Shown one piece after another: positions 18,742 to 27,774 of a stretch of 64,000 nucleotides of DNA (positions are counted from its first letter, which is position 1; every line of letters starts with the position of its first letter). The notes beneath the pieces were generated by a model. The model was given only the letters and a program-made list of their open reading frames with translations, did not search any database and was not told the DNA's origin. Made by a program: the position numbers and the translations under genes. The stretch lies in the NCBI RefSeq assembly GCF_029457495.1, contig NZ_CP120361.1, positions 4,170,001 to 4,234,000 on the forward strand. Direction: 5' to 3'. The stretch is from Chelativorans sp. AA-79. Lineage in GTDB: Bacteria; Pseudomonadota; Alphaproteobacteria; Rhizobiales; Rhizobiaceae.

Positions 18742-20541
18742 ATGGAAGCGGCCGCCGGAATTTATTATCAGCCACTCCTCCTCCTCGGCGCAGCCGTGAT
18801 CGCGGCCCCGCTGTTCATGCGGCTGGGGCTCGGCACGATCCTTGGCTACCTCGCCGCCGGCGTCGTGATCGGCCCCATCGCGCGGCTCGTCGTGGATGGG
18901 GAAGGGCTCCTGCACGTGGCTGAGCTGGGCGTCGTCTTCCTGCTCTTCCTCATCGGCCTCGACCTCAACCCCTCCCGTCTATGGGCCATGCGGCGCGAGA
19001 TCTTCGGCCTCGGCCTCGCCCAGGTTCTGGTCACCGGTATCGCGCTGGCGCTCGCCGCCTTCTTCCTGTTCGGCCTGTCGGCTGCGGCGGCGATCGTGAT
19101 CGGCTTTGGCCTCGCGCTCTCCTCGACGGCCTTTGGCGTGCAGATCATGGAAACGGAGGGCACGATCAACCAGCCATACGGACGCACCGCGATCTCCATC
19201 CTGCTCCTGCAGGATCTGGCGATCGCGCCGTTGCTGGCCCTCGTGCCCCTGCTCTCCCCCGGCGGCGAGGGAGCAGCCGACATCACGCTCGGCCGTTTCG
19301 TGCTGGCGCTTGCCTGCGTCGCGGCTCTGATCCTGGCGGGCCGGTATCTCCTCAATCCGCTCTTCCGGCTGATCGCGAGCACCGGCGCGCACGAGGCGAT
19401 GATCGCCGCTGCCCTCCTGGTGGTGCTCGGCTCCGCCACGCTGCTGCAATTCGCCGGCCTGTCGATGGGCCTCGGCGCCTTCATCGCCGGCGTGCTCCTG
19501 GCCGACTCCTCCTACCGGCACGAGCTCACGGCGGACGTAGAGCCGTTCCGCGGCATCCTGCTCGGCCTGTTCTTCATGGCCATCGGTCTTTCGCTCGACC
19601 TGGAGGTGGTCGTGGAGAACTGGCTGTTGATCGCCGGGCTGGTGCCCCTGATGATGCTCGCCAAGGCGATCCTCGTCTATGGCGTTTGCCGCGTCTTCGG
19701 CTGCGACCACAATGCCGCGGTGCGGGTGGCCACACTTCTTCCGCAGGGCGGCGAGTTCGGGTTCGTCCTCTTCACGGCCGCCTCTTCCGCGCTGATCTTT
19801 TCTTCCTCGACCGCCTCTCTTCTCATTGCCGTGGTGACGCTCTCGATGGCGCTCACGCCGCTTTCGGTGCGCCTGGGCGGTTATCTGACGCGGGAGGACG
19901 AGCGTGAGGAGATGGACGAGTCCTTCGACGGCGCCGGCTCGGACATCCTCATGATCGGCTTCTCCCGTTTCGGGCAGATTGCCTCCCAGATCCTGCTTGC
20001 CGGCGGCAGCGACGTGACCATCATCGACCATTCGGCCACGCGCGTGCGGGCGGTCGAGAAGTTCGGCTTCCGCATCTATTTCGGCGATGGAAGACGCAAG
20101 GAAGTGCTGGAAGCCGCGGGCATCCGAAAAGCGAAGATCGTGGCCGTCTGCACCAATGTCCGCACGACGACGGATGCCATCGTCAACATGATCAGGTCGG
20201 AGTTTCCGCATGTGAAGCTTTATGTGCGCTCCTATGATCGCGCGCATACGCTGGCGCTGCGGGCGCAGGGCGTCGATTACGAGATCCGCGAAACATTCGA
20301 ATCGGCCCTGCTCTTCGGGCAGCGGTCCCTTCAAGGACTCGGCGCGAGCGAGGAGCTTGCCCAGGCAATCGTCAACGACGTGAGGAGGCGCGATGAGGAG
20401 CGGCTCGCCATCCAGGCGGTGGAAGGTCTGCAGGCCGGCGGGGACAAGATGCATGTGCGGCCGGTCACGCCGGAGCCTCTCATCAAACCCGCCCATGAAT
20501 CCCGCCGGCTCGATGTCGTGTCGGGGGAGAATCCGGGTTAG
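18742..20541 (+). CDS. CPA2 family cation:proton antiporter with RCK domain (Kef-type)
   Basis: A 599-residue inner-membrane protein. The first roughly 390 residues hold about 12-13 hydrophobic helices of the Na+/H+-exchanger fold. From about residue 400 there is an RCK/TrkA-N domain with a Rossmann nucleotide motif (GFSRFGQIASQ) that senses NAD(H) or a ligand. This is the KefB/KefC architecture of K+/H+ efflux systems that respond to glutathione adducts or pH. No KefF/KefG partner gene is adjacent. An AGGTAGGA site precedes the start. Confidence 0.92.
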   Translation: MEAAAGIYYQPLLLLGAAVIAAPLFMRLGLGTILGYLAAGVVIGPIARLVVDGEGLLHVAELGVVFLLFLIGLDLNPSRLWAMRREIFGLGLAQVLVTGIALALAAFFLFGLSAAAAIVIGFGLALSSTAFGVQIMETEGTINQPYGRTAISILLLQDLAIAPLLALVPLLSPGGEGAADITLGRFVLALACVAALILAGRYLLNPLFRLIASTGAHEAMIAAALLVVLGSATLLQFAGLSMGLGAFIAGVLLADSSYRHELTADVEPFRGILLGLFFMAIGLSLDLEVVVENWLLIAGLVPLMMLAKAILVYGVCRVFGCDHNAAVRVATLLPQGGEFGFVLFTAASSALIFSSSTASLLIAVVTLSMALTPLSVRLGGYLTREDEREEMDESFDGAGSDILMIGFSRFGQIASQILLAGGSDVTIIDHSATRVRAVEKFGFRIYFGDGRRKEVLEAAGIRKAKIVAVCTNVRTTTDAIVNMIRSEFPHVKLYVRSYDRAHTLALRAQGVDYEIRETFESALLFGQRSLQGLGASEELAQAIVNDVRRRDEERLAIQAVEGLQAGGDKMHVRPVTPEPLIKPAHESRRLDVVSGENPG

Positions 20542-20570
20542 GGATCGTCAGTGCCCGATCGGCATGCTGC

Positions 20571-21452
20571 TCACGCCGCATTCCGTTTGAGGACCGTTTC
20601 CACGGCGCGTTTCAGCTCGTCCTTGATCGAAGCGGTCTCGGCCATGATCGCGTCCATCTTCAGGAAATCCAGCACGCGGAAACCCGAGATCGAGGGTCTG
20701 AGCAGGATGTCGGGCCGCTTCCTCTCCAGCTTCATGGCGATGATGGACTGCATCATGAGCTGGGTCGCTCCGAACATCATCTCTATCGTATTCGGGATCT
20801 TGGCCGAGCGCACGGCAGGAACGCCCACCACATCCACCGCTATCAGGATGTCGGCCGCACCCTCCAGGACATCGAAGGGAACCGGATTGTAGATGCCGCC
20901 GTCGATGAGCATGCGCCCATCCCGCATGACCGGGCGGAAGACCGCCGGCAGCGCCGCCGAGGCGGCCAATGCCGAGCGGAGTTCGCCGGCCTCGAAAACC
21001 GTGAGATGATGGCCGTAATAGTCGGTTGCGGTGACCCGCAGCGGAATCGACAGCTCCTCGAACGTGTCGGGAATTTCCCGCGGCAGGAACTCCTTCAGGA
21101 TGCGCTCCGCATTGAACTGGCCGAGGCGTATGCCCGTCTCCATCATCTCGGAGAATTTCGCCGGACGGGCGCGCCAGATGCGGGCGGCCACCTCGGAGCG
21201 ACGGGCGAGGACCTGGCCGGCATAAGCGCGGATGTCCTTGCCGGGCATGCCGGCCGCCATCCCCGCCCCCATGATCGCGCCGATGGAGGAGCCGGAGATC
21301 ATGACCGGGCGGAGGCCCAACTCGTCCAGCGCCTCGATCACATGGATATGGGCAAGGCCCCGCGCGCCTCCGCCGCCGAAGGCGACAGCGAATGTCGGCC
21401 CGGATGGGGCCGGCGACGCGACAATCCGTTTGGCGGGTTTGTGCTCAGTCAT
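20571..21452 (-). CDS. patatin-like phospholipase family protein
   Basis: A 293-residue patatin-fold hydrolase. Oxyanion-hole loop GGGGARG (26-32), nucleophile motif GSSIG (S56) and the DGG motif with the dyad aspartate (in LIDGGIYNP) are all present, so it should be an active lipid acyl hydrolase. The start at 21452 (MTEHKPAKR) is preferred to an in-frame ATG at 21572, which would overlap the protease gene end. It may be co-transcribed after the M16 pair. No signal peptide is evident. Confidence 0.9.
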   Translation of the reverse strand: MTEHKPAKRIVASPAPSGPTFAVAFGGGGARGLAHIHVIEALDELGLRPVMISGSSIGAIMGAGMAAGMPGKDIRAYAGQVLARRSEVAARIWRARPAKFSEMMETGIRLGQFNAERILKEFLPREIPDTFEELSIPLRVTATDYYGHHLTVFEAGELRSALAASAALPAVFRPVMRDGRMLIDGGIYNPVPFDVLEGAADILIAVDVVGVPAVRSAKIPNTIEMMFGATQLMMQSIIAMKLERKRPDILLRPSISGFRVLDFLKMDAIMAETASIKDELKRAVETVLKRNAA

Positions 21453-21574
21453 TGCCCTTGCCTCTTCGGGCCAACCATGTTCCGCTTCTTGGGTTCCCGA
21501 AAACGACATAGCATCCCTGCCGGGCATGCCGCCAGGGCAACGCGGCCCGCGGGAAGCGGACCGCTGGCCCACGC

Positions 21575-22930
21575 CTAATTTTCAGCCCTCGGCCCCGGGC
21601 CGACGATCAGGGTCGTCGGCTCCACGGACAGGAGCCGATCTGCCATTCCCTTCACGTCATCGAGCGTGACTTCGTTGAAGAGCTCCACGCGCTTCTCGAC
21701 ATAGTCCCTGCCCCTGCCGAGCCTCTGCAGGCCCACCAGCGTGCTTGCGATCTGGCTTGTCGAGCTCAGCTGCGAGATCGCGTAGGAACCGATCGCGTAT
21801 TTCTTGGCGCTGGCGAGTTCCTCCGGCGTCGGACCCTGCTCGACGATCTGGTGAATGACGTCGCGCGCGGTGCTCAGCGTCTCCTGGGCGCGGTCGCTGC
21901 CGGTGGCCACGTCCATAACCAGATCGCCCCACTCGGGATTGGCATCGAGATCCGCACTCGCGCCGTAAGTGAGGCCACGCTTCTCACGCAGTTCGGTGAA
22001 GAGCCGCGAGGAAAGTCCGCTCCCGCCCAGGATCTCCGCCAGCAGCGTGGCGGGGTAAACGTCAGGGCTCGTCGCGGCGACACCGGGATAGACCATCGTG
22101 ATGGAGGTCTGCGGGCGATCGTAAGCCTCGCGCACCTCCTCGCCGAAATTGAGCTGCGGCGGCGGGATATCGGCCAAATCCGCCTGCTCCGGAAGGTCAC
22201 CGAAGACCTGGTCGAGAATGCCCTCCAGCGTGGCGGGATCGATCGCACCCACCACACCCACGATCAGGTTGGACCGCGCGAATAGCTTCCGGTGGAAGGC
22301 AGGCAGGTCCTCGCGCGCCACGGCGGCAAGGGTTTCCTCCTCCACAGGCCGGCCGAGCGGATGGTCTCCATAGAGGGTGGCCATGAGCGCCTTGCGGCCG
22401 CGGGTGTCCGGATCGTTGCTGTCGGATCTCACGTCGGAGATGGCGAGGGCACGCTCGCGCGTGAATTCCTCTTCGTCGAAACGCGGCGCGGTGACGGCCA
22501 GCGAGAGCAGCTCCAGCGGTTCCTCCGTTTCGCCGGCGAGCATTCGCAGCCGGCCCGAGACCAATTCCGGCCCCGTGCTAAAGGAAAGGTCAGCCCCCGT
22601 CTCGTAGAGGCGCTGCTGGAACCTGTCGGAATCCAGATCGCCAGCACCATTGTCGAGCAGCGAGGTCATCAGTTCCACCAGGCCTTCCTTGCCCTTGGGA
22701 TCCTGGTTGCTGCCGCCCAGGAAAGCGAAGGAGATGGCGACGATCGGATCGCTCTGGTCCTCCACCAGCCAGGCCTTGATGCCCTTGGGCGAGGTGACCT
22801 CGGCGATGTCGAGGTTCGCGCGGGCGGGAAGGACGAGCGCGAAGAGAACGATGCCAAACGAGAAAGCCCGCAGACAGGCCCGGAGAGGCGCTTTCATGGC
22901 GACCGCCATCATGATCCTTTCGTTTCTCAT
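21575..22930 (-). CDS. M16 family peptidase-like protein lacking the zinc motif
   Basis: A 451-residue exported M16 (pitrilysin/insulinase) family protein with a signal peptide cleaved probably after PARA near residue 38. At the position of the zinc motif HxxEH it reads GKEGLVELMTSLL, so all metal ligands are gone, and this should be the non-catalytic subunit of an M16B heterodimer. It keeps the C-terminal M16 domain with the RPQTSITMVYPG segment. Its start overlaps the stop of the catalytic partner upstream by 4 bases (ATGA), fitting one-to-one synthesis. Confidence 0.92.
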   Translation of the reverse strand: MRNERIMMAVAMKAPLRACLRAFSFGIVLFALVLPARANLDIAEVTSPKGIKAWLVEDQSDPIVAISFAFLGGSNQDPKGKEGLVELMTSLLDNGAGDLDSDRFQQRLYETGADLSFSTGPELVSGRLRMLAGETEEPLELLSLAVTAPRFDEEEFTRERALAISDVRSDSNDPDTRGRKALMATLYGDHPLGRPVEEETLAAVAREDLPAFHRKLFARSNLIVGVVGAIDPATLEGILDQVFGDLPEQADLADIPPPQLNFGEEVREAYDRPQTSITMVYPGVAATSPDVYPATLLAEILGGSGLSSRLFTELREKRGLTYGASADLDANPEWGDLVMDVATGSDRAQETLSTARDVIHQIVEQGPTPEELASAKKYAIGSYAISQLSSTSQIASTLVGLQRLGRGRDYVEKRVELFNEVTLDDVKGMADRLLSVEPTTLIVGPGPRAEN

Positions 22931-24285
22931 GCCGGATCCTCCGCATCCATGGGCAGGAGGTAGCCAGCGACGCTGCGGTGTATCGAGAGATAACGCTGCG
23001 CCACTTCACGGATATTGTCCGCCGTGACCGCGTCGATACGCTCGCGGATCGAGGCGACGTCTTCGAGCGTTCCGCCGAGCATCAGCGTGGTGCCCGCCTC
23101 CAGCGCACGCGACATCTGCCGCTCCCAACCGAGAATGAGCTGGCTCGCCAGCACCTTCTTGGCCGTTTCGAGCTCGTGGTCGGAAACGTTCTCGACCGCC
23201 ATCTTCTTGATCTCCGCATCGACCGCCTGCTCCACCTCGCGCAGCTTGTCGGGGGAAATGGGCGAGGCATAGACGCCGATTTGCGAATAGTCGCGCATGC
23301 TGGTGGAGGTCCAGGCTCCGGCGGCGGAAGCGATCTGCTTCTTCACCACGAGTTCCTGGTAGAGCCTGCTGCGCTCCCCTCCTCCCAGGATCGTGCTCAG
23401 GACGAGCAGTGCATCCACGTCCTCCTGGTCCTCGCCGAACGGCGCGGGGCCGAACCAGTTGCGCGAGAAGGAAGGAAGCGTGACGCGCGCATCGCGCAGG
23501 ATCGACGCCTGCTCGACCTTGTGCTCCGGCTCCATCGGGCGCACGCGCGGCGGCAGGTCGGGCCCGCGCTCCAGCTTTCCATATGTCTCCTCGGCAAGCT
23601 TGCGCACGGTCTCGGTGTCGACGTCGCCCGCGACCACGAGCACGGCGTTGTTCGGCCGGTAGTAGCGGTCATAGAAGGCCTGGAGCTGCTGCTTCGTCAG
23701 GTCCTTGATCTCGTGCATCCAGCCGATCACAGGCGTGCCATAGGGGTGGTTGTGGAAGAGCGAAGCTCCGACTGCTTCACGCAGCATGCCGGAAGGGTTG
23801 TTGTCGACCCGCATGAGGCGCTCCTCCATCACCACGCGCCGTTCGGTCTCGATCGCGTCGTCGCTCAGGACGAGGTTGCGCATGCGGTCTGCCTCGAAGG
23901 CCATCATCTCGCCGAGCGCACTCGGGGGAACCTGCTCGAAATAGGCGGTGAAGTCGCTGGTGGTGAAGGCGTTCATGCTTCCACCCACGGCCTTGACGGC
24001 GGCCTCGAACTCCCCGCTCTCATGGGTCGTGGTGGCCTTGAACATCAGGTGCTCGAAGAAGTGGGCAATGCCCGACTGACCACGCTCCTCGTCCGCCGCA
24101 CCCGCTTTATAGAAAAGCACGTGAGTTACCACCGGCACGCGACGCTGCGGAATGACAACCACCTGCAGCCCGTTCTCCAGGGAAAACGTCTCCGCCTCGA
24201 ACGCGCCGGAAGCGGACTGCGCCGATGCCTGAAGGCTTGCCGCGGCAAGAAACAGGAAAGCGGTGAAAAGGGAAAACAATCTCAT
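22927..24285 (-). CDS. M16 family zinc metalloprotease (catalytic subunit)
   Basis: A 452-residue periplasmic protease with a Sec signal peptide (cleavage near ASAQ, residue 22). The inverted zinc motif HFFEH is at residues 75-79 and a downstream glutamate follows in VVMEERL at about residue 150. This is the active member of an M16B pair resembling YmxG/PqqL-type proteases or mitochondrial processing peptidase. It lies 97 bases after rsmD. Confidence 0.93.
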   Translation of the reverse strand: MRLFSLFTAFLFLAAASLQASAQSASGAFEAETFSLENGLQVVVIPQRRVPVVTHVLFYKAGAADEERGQSGIAHFFEHLMFKATTTHESGEFEAAVKAVGGSMNAFTTSDFTAYFEQVPPSALGEMMAFEADRMRNLVLSDDAIETERRVVMEERLMRVDNNPSGMLREAVGASLFHNHPYGTPVIGWMHEIKDLTKQQLQAFYDRYYRPNNAVLVVAGDVDTETVRKLAEETYGKLERGPDLPPRVRPMEPEHKVEQASILRDARVTLPSFSRNWFGPAPFGEDQEDVDALLVLSTILGGGERSRLYQELVVKKQIASAAGAWTSTSMRDYSQIGVYASPISPDKLREVEQAVDAEIKKMAVENVSDHELETAKKVLASQLILGWERQMSRALEAGTTLMLGGTLEDVASIRERIDAVTADNIREVAQRYLSIHRSVAGYLLPMDAEDPA

Positions 24286-24381
24286 GCAAATACCCTGTCC
24301 AGCCTGAATACCGTAAGGCCGGAACGGGTCTGGCGGCCGGCCTCATCTCTTGGAGCCAGAGGTGTACCACGCATCCTGTGG

Positions 24382-24942
24382 CTAAACTCTGACAATCCCG
24401 CAAAAAGCGAGCGTGCTCGAAGAATAGGTTCGCAGGTCGTGCAGAACAACGCCTTCCGGGGGCTGGAACGGCGTGGCGGCCGCCTCCTCCACCACGATGA
24501 GGGCATCCTGCGTCAGCCAGCCGCCCGACAGCGCCGATGCGATCGCCCTCTCCGCGAGCCCCTTGCCGTAGGGCGGATCGGCGAAAACGAGATCGAAGGG
24601 CTGCATCGTGCCCACGGGTCCCAGATGCGTCGCATCGCGCCGGAAGATGCGTGTGCGGCCTTGCAATCCAAGGCTTTCGATATTCTCGCGCACCAGCGCG
24701 CGGGCGGATGCGTCCTCTTCCACGAACAGGCAATGGCTCGCCCCGTGCGACAGGGCTTCGATACCGAGCGCCCCGCTGCCTGAGAAGAGATCGAGCACCC
24801 GCGCGCCCTCGACCGATCCGGGATAGGAATGCTCCAGCACATTGAAGAGCGATTCGCGTGCCCGGTCCGTGGTCGGGCGGATCGCATCACTTTTCGGTGA
24901 AGCGAGCCGTCTGCCGCGCAGCGTGCCGCCGACGATGCGCAT
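24382..24942 (-). CDS. rsmD: 16S rRNA (guanine(966)-N2)-methyltransferase
   Basis: A 186-residue SAM-dependent methyltransferase modifying G966 of 16S rRNA. The N-terminal MRIVGGTLRGR, the SAM motif VLDLFSGSGALGIEA and the catalytic DPPYGKG are all present. Length is normal. It starts 9 bases after the stop of the pseudouridine synthase gene, so the two RNA-modification genes form an operon. Confidence 0.96.
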   Translation of the reverse strand: MRIVGGTLRGRRLASPKSDAIRPTTDRARESLFNVLEHSYPGSVEGARVLDLFSGSGALGIEALSHGASHCLFVEEDASARALVRENIESLGLQGRTRIFRRDATHLGPVGTMQPFDLVFADPPYGKGLAERAIASALSGGWLTQDALIVVEEAAATPFQPPEGVVLHDLRTYSSSTLAFCGIVRV

Positions 24943-24951
24943 CGAGCCTCC

Positions 24952-26385
24952 TTACCGCTTCTTCCTGCCCGGCCCGGGTTTCCCATCCCGCGGCCGCCGC
25001 TCGCCGGCAGCCGGCTTTTCAGATCGGCCGCCGCCCGGCCTTGCGGGACGCGACTTCTTCCCGGCGTCGCCGGCGATTTCCTCCGCCCGCTTCTTCCCCA
25101 CCGGCCGCGCACCCGGCGCCATCCAGACATTGGAAGCGCGCGAACGCCGCTCCAGAGGCATGCGCTCCGGTTTTGCATCGCGCGGGGACCGCTCGAGCCT
25201 GGCCCCCCGCGACGGGCGCTCGGGTTTGGAAGAGCCTTCCGGCCGCGCCGTCTTTCCCGAACGCACCGGCCGTTCGTCTTTCCCGTGGCGGGCGGGGCCG
25301 GTCTTGCCCTCGAAGCGCGCCGGGCGCTTCGTCTGCAGCCGGTCGCGCGCCTCTTCGCGCCGCTCCTCCCGCTCCCGCTTGCGGTTGATGGGCTTCCGCT
25401 CCTGTCGTTCGGCCCTTTCGGCCGGTTTCTGCGCGTCCTCCTCGCCGGGCTTCTTCCGCTCCGCCCGCACTGGCTTGTTGGCGAAGGGCCGCGCGATCGG
25501 CGCCTCGAAATTGGCGCCGGCCTCTTCGATCAGCCGATCGCCGAGTTGGTCGCGCAGCATGCGGCCCTTGATCTCCTGGACGGCGCCTTCGGGCAATTCG
25601 CCGAGCTGGAACGGCCCGTAGGAGATGCGGATGAGCCTCGTGACGTTCAGCCCCAGCGCCCCCAGCACGTTCTTCACCTCGCGGTTCTTTCCCTCACGCA
25701 GGCCGAGCGTGAGCCAGGCGTTCGTCCCCTGCTGCCGGTCGAGCGTTGCGGTGATGGCGCCGTAGAACACCCCGTCGACGGCAATGCCGTTCTCGAGCTC
25801 GGCCAGCGCCATCGGGTCGACCTTTCCGTGCACGCGCACGCGATAGCGGCGCAGCCATCCGGTGGACGGCAGTTCGAGGACGCGTGCGAGCCCGCCGTCA
25901 TTGGTGAGGAGCAGGAGGCCTTCCGTGTTGATGTCCAAACGCCCGATGGTGATGAGCCGCGGCAGGCCTTCCGGCAGGATGTCGAAGATCGTCCTGCGCC
26001 CCTCGGGGTCGCGCGTGGTGGTGACAACGCCCGCGGGCTTGTGGAAGAGAAAGAGCCGCGTGCGCTCCGCCTCGGGAATGGGCGTCCCGTCCACCTCGAT
26101 CCGGTCGGAGGGATGCACGTTGACTGCGGGAGACGTGAGAACGCGGCCGTTCACCCTCACTCGGCCCGCTGCGACCATCGCCTCCGCATCGCGGCGCGAA
26201 GCGAGGCCCGCGCGCGCCAGCCGCTTGGCGATGCGCTCACCACCCGCTTCCTCCCCGCGCGGCGCGGCCATCGGTCGGCTCCCCGCATCGGAGCGGACCG
26301 CAGCCTTCGCTAGGGTCTTGCCCCTCGTTTTGTCTCGCGGCGCAGCCGAACGCGGGCGTGCCGGTTTGTCTTTTTTATTGTTCAT
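24952..26385 (-). CDS. rluB: rRNA pseudouridine synthase (RluB/RsuA family) with long basic tail
   Basis: A 477-residue pseudouridine synthase, much longer than E. coli RluB (about 290). Residues 1-50 are a Lys/Arg/Pro-rich leader, 51-98 an S4 RNA-binding domain, and about 108-290 the RsuA/RluB catalytic domain with the nucleophile D151 in GRLDINTEGLLL. Residues about 300-477 are low-complexity and rich in Arg, Lys, Pro, Glu and Gly, almost certainly disordered and possibly RNA-binding. It acts on 23S rRNA (position 2605 in RluB) by family analogy. Divergent from tadA. Confidence 0.9.
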   Translation of the reverse strand: MNNKKDKPARPRSAAPRDKTRGKTLAKAAVRSDAGSRPMAAPRGEEAGGERIAKRLARAGLASRRDAEAMVAAGRVRVNGRVLTSPAVNVHPSDRIEVDGTPIPEAERTRLFLFHKPAGVVTTTRDPEGRRTIFDILPEGLPRLITIGRLDINTEGLLLLTNDGGLARVLELPSTGWLRRYRVRVHGKVDPMALAELENGIAVDGVFYGAITATLDRQQGTNAWLTLGLREGKNREVKNVLGALGLNVTRLIRISYGPFQLGELPEGAVQEIKGRMLRDQLGDRLIEEAGANFEAPIARPFANKPVRAERKKPGEEDAQKPAERAERQERKPINRKREREERREEARDRLQTKRPARFEGKTGPARHGKDERPVRSGKTARPEGSSKPERPSRGARLERSPRDAKPERMPLERRSRASNVWMAPGARPVGKKRAEEIAGDAGKKSRPARPGGGRSEKPAAGERRPRDGKPGPGRKKR

Positions 26386-26475
26386 GGTGGCCTGTGCCTT
26401 TCAGGGCGGCTAGGTATCAATTCGTCTTCCGTGTTGCGAGCAAAAAGATTGGAACGGCAACAGCCAAGGCATCGT

Positions 26476-26916
26476 ATGAGTTTCATGGACACCGCCCTGG
26501 AGGAGGCGCGGGCGGCCGCCGCGCGCGGCGAGGTGCCGGTCGGTGCGGTGGTCGCGCGGGATGGAAAGGTTCTTGCCAGGGCGGGAAACCGCACGCGTGA
26601 ACTCAACGATCCCACGGCGCATGCCGAGATGCTCGCCATTCGCGCCGCCTGCGAGGCCGGACGCGCGGAGCGGCTGACCGGCGCCGATCTCTACGTCACA
26701 TTGGAACCTTGTGCCATGTGCGCCGGAGCGATCTCATTCGCCCGCATCCGCCGGCTCTATTTTGCAGCGAGCGATCCCAAGGGAGGTGGCGTGATCCACG
26801 GCGGGCGCTTCTTCAGCCAGCCCACATGCCACCACGCGCCGGAGATTTACGAGGGGCTAGGCGAGCGCGAGGCGGCAGCACTGCTCAAGGCCTTCTTTGC
26901 CGAGAAGCGGGAGTGA
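26476..26916 (+). CDS. tadA: tRNA adenosine(34) deaminase / nucleoside deaminase
   Basis: A 146-residue zinc deaminase. The HAE motif gives H49 and the catalytic E51, and PCAMC gives zinc ligands C79 and C82. This is the TadA family, which converts A34 of tRNA-Arg to inosine. The start at 26476 (MSFMDTALEEA) fits family length; the frame extends to 26431 without similarity. It ends 23 bases from the convergent lipoprotein gene. Confidence 0.93.
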   Translation: MSFMDTALEEARAAAARGEVPVGAVVARDGKVLARAGNRTRELNDPTAHAEMLAIRAACEAGRAERLTGADLYVTLEPCAMCAGAISFARIRRLYFAASDPKGGGVIHGGRFFSQPTCHHAPEIYEGLGEREAAALLKAFFAEKRE

Positions 26917-26939
26917 CATAACCCCGTCGCTGCCCCATA

Positions 26940-27647
26940 TCACCAAGGCCAGAGCTTACGGAGACCGCCGGACCCGTCGCCCGTGCGCTTGGCGGCGCGT
27001 TCCTTCTTTTCCTCGTCCACACCCAGTTCGTCGGCGGGCGCGGTGGGCGCAGGCTGGCGATAGTCGACCGGCGGATCGCTCAGATAGCGCCGGGTGGTGG
27101 GGCTGCCCTGGGTTTGCTGCCTGCGCTGCAGATAGGCTTGGCGCTGCTCACGCATCTGCCTCGAAGACAGGATCTCCGGCTTCACCCGGTCGCCCTGGGT
27201 GAGCTGAGTGCCCGTCGTCTCCAGCGTCGGGCCGGACCCATCGTTCCCGCTCATATCGCGCACCACGTTCGAGCGGTAGAACGGGTTGTCCTGATTGGCC
27301 GTCGCCTCGGCGCGGATACGCGCCAGGCGCTCCTCGGGCGATTCGGGCCAGGCCGGATTGTTCTGCGCCACATCCTCCTGGGGCGGCGGAAGCACAGCGG
27401 TGGAAGGCGGTTTCACGATGCCCGGCCGCGGGCCATAGTCTATCGCCTGCTTGTCCTTGGGCCCCACGGAAAGGATACCGGTCACATCTTCCAGAAGCTG
27501 CTGATCGGCCGGCTTGCCGGTGCCATAGGTCGGGCTCGTGCAGGCCGACAGCAAAGCGACCGAAACGGCCGCCGCCACCCCGGCCAATCGTTGGGCCGCG
27601 CCCCGTTTTCCGCCACAATGGCGTGCGCCGCAGTCAATATCCTTCAA
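26940..27647 (-). CDS. predicted lipoprotein of unknown function
   Basis: A 235-residue protein with a signal peptide ending in a lipobox, LLSAC, with the lipidated cysteine at about residue 36. The mature part is Pro/Gln/Asp-rich and looks mostly disordered, with repeated charged stretches and a C-terminal GGLRKLWPW. I do not recognise a domain. The start appears to be a TTG at 27647 with a GGAGAG site 7 bases upstream; internal alternative starts would still leave the lipobox. It follows ileS by 127 bases. Confidence 0.75.
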   Translation of the reverse strand: MKDIDCGARHCGGKRGAAQRLAGVAAAVSVALLSACTSPTYGTGKPADQQLLEDVTGILSVGPKDKQAIDYGPRPGIVKPPSTAVLPPPQEDVAQNNPAWPESPEERLARIRAEATANQDNPFYRSNVVRDMSGNDGSGPTLETTGTQLTQGDRVKPEILSSRQMREQRQAYLQRRQQTQGSPTTRRYLSDPPVDYRQPAPTAPADELGVDEEKKERAAKRTGDGSGGLRKLWPW

Positions 27648-27729
27648 CTCAAACTCTCCTCGGCGCAGTTGCCGCCCCTTCGAGTCCTGCCTCTTCGCCG
27701 TAAAATCCGACGAGATGATGGCGCATCGA

Positions 27730-27754
27730 CTGGCCGCTTTTAGCGGACGGCCAG
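27730..27754 (-). terminator. weak hairpin after ileS
   Basis: CTGGCCG (27730-27736) and CGGCCAG (27748-27754) form a 7-bp stem with an 11-base loop just downstream of the ileS stop on the minus strand. No U-tract follows, so it may be a Rho-dependent or partial terminator only. Confidence 0.3.
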
Positions 27755-27774
27755 CCGTGACGCAATGTCACCTG

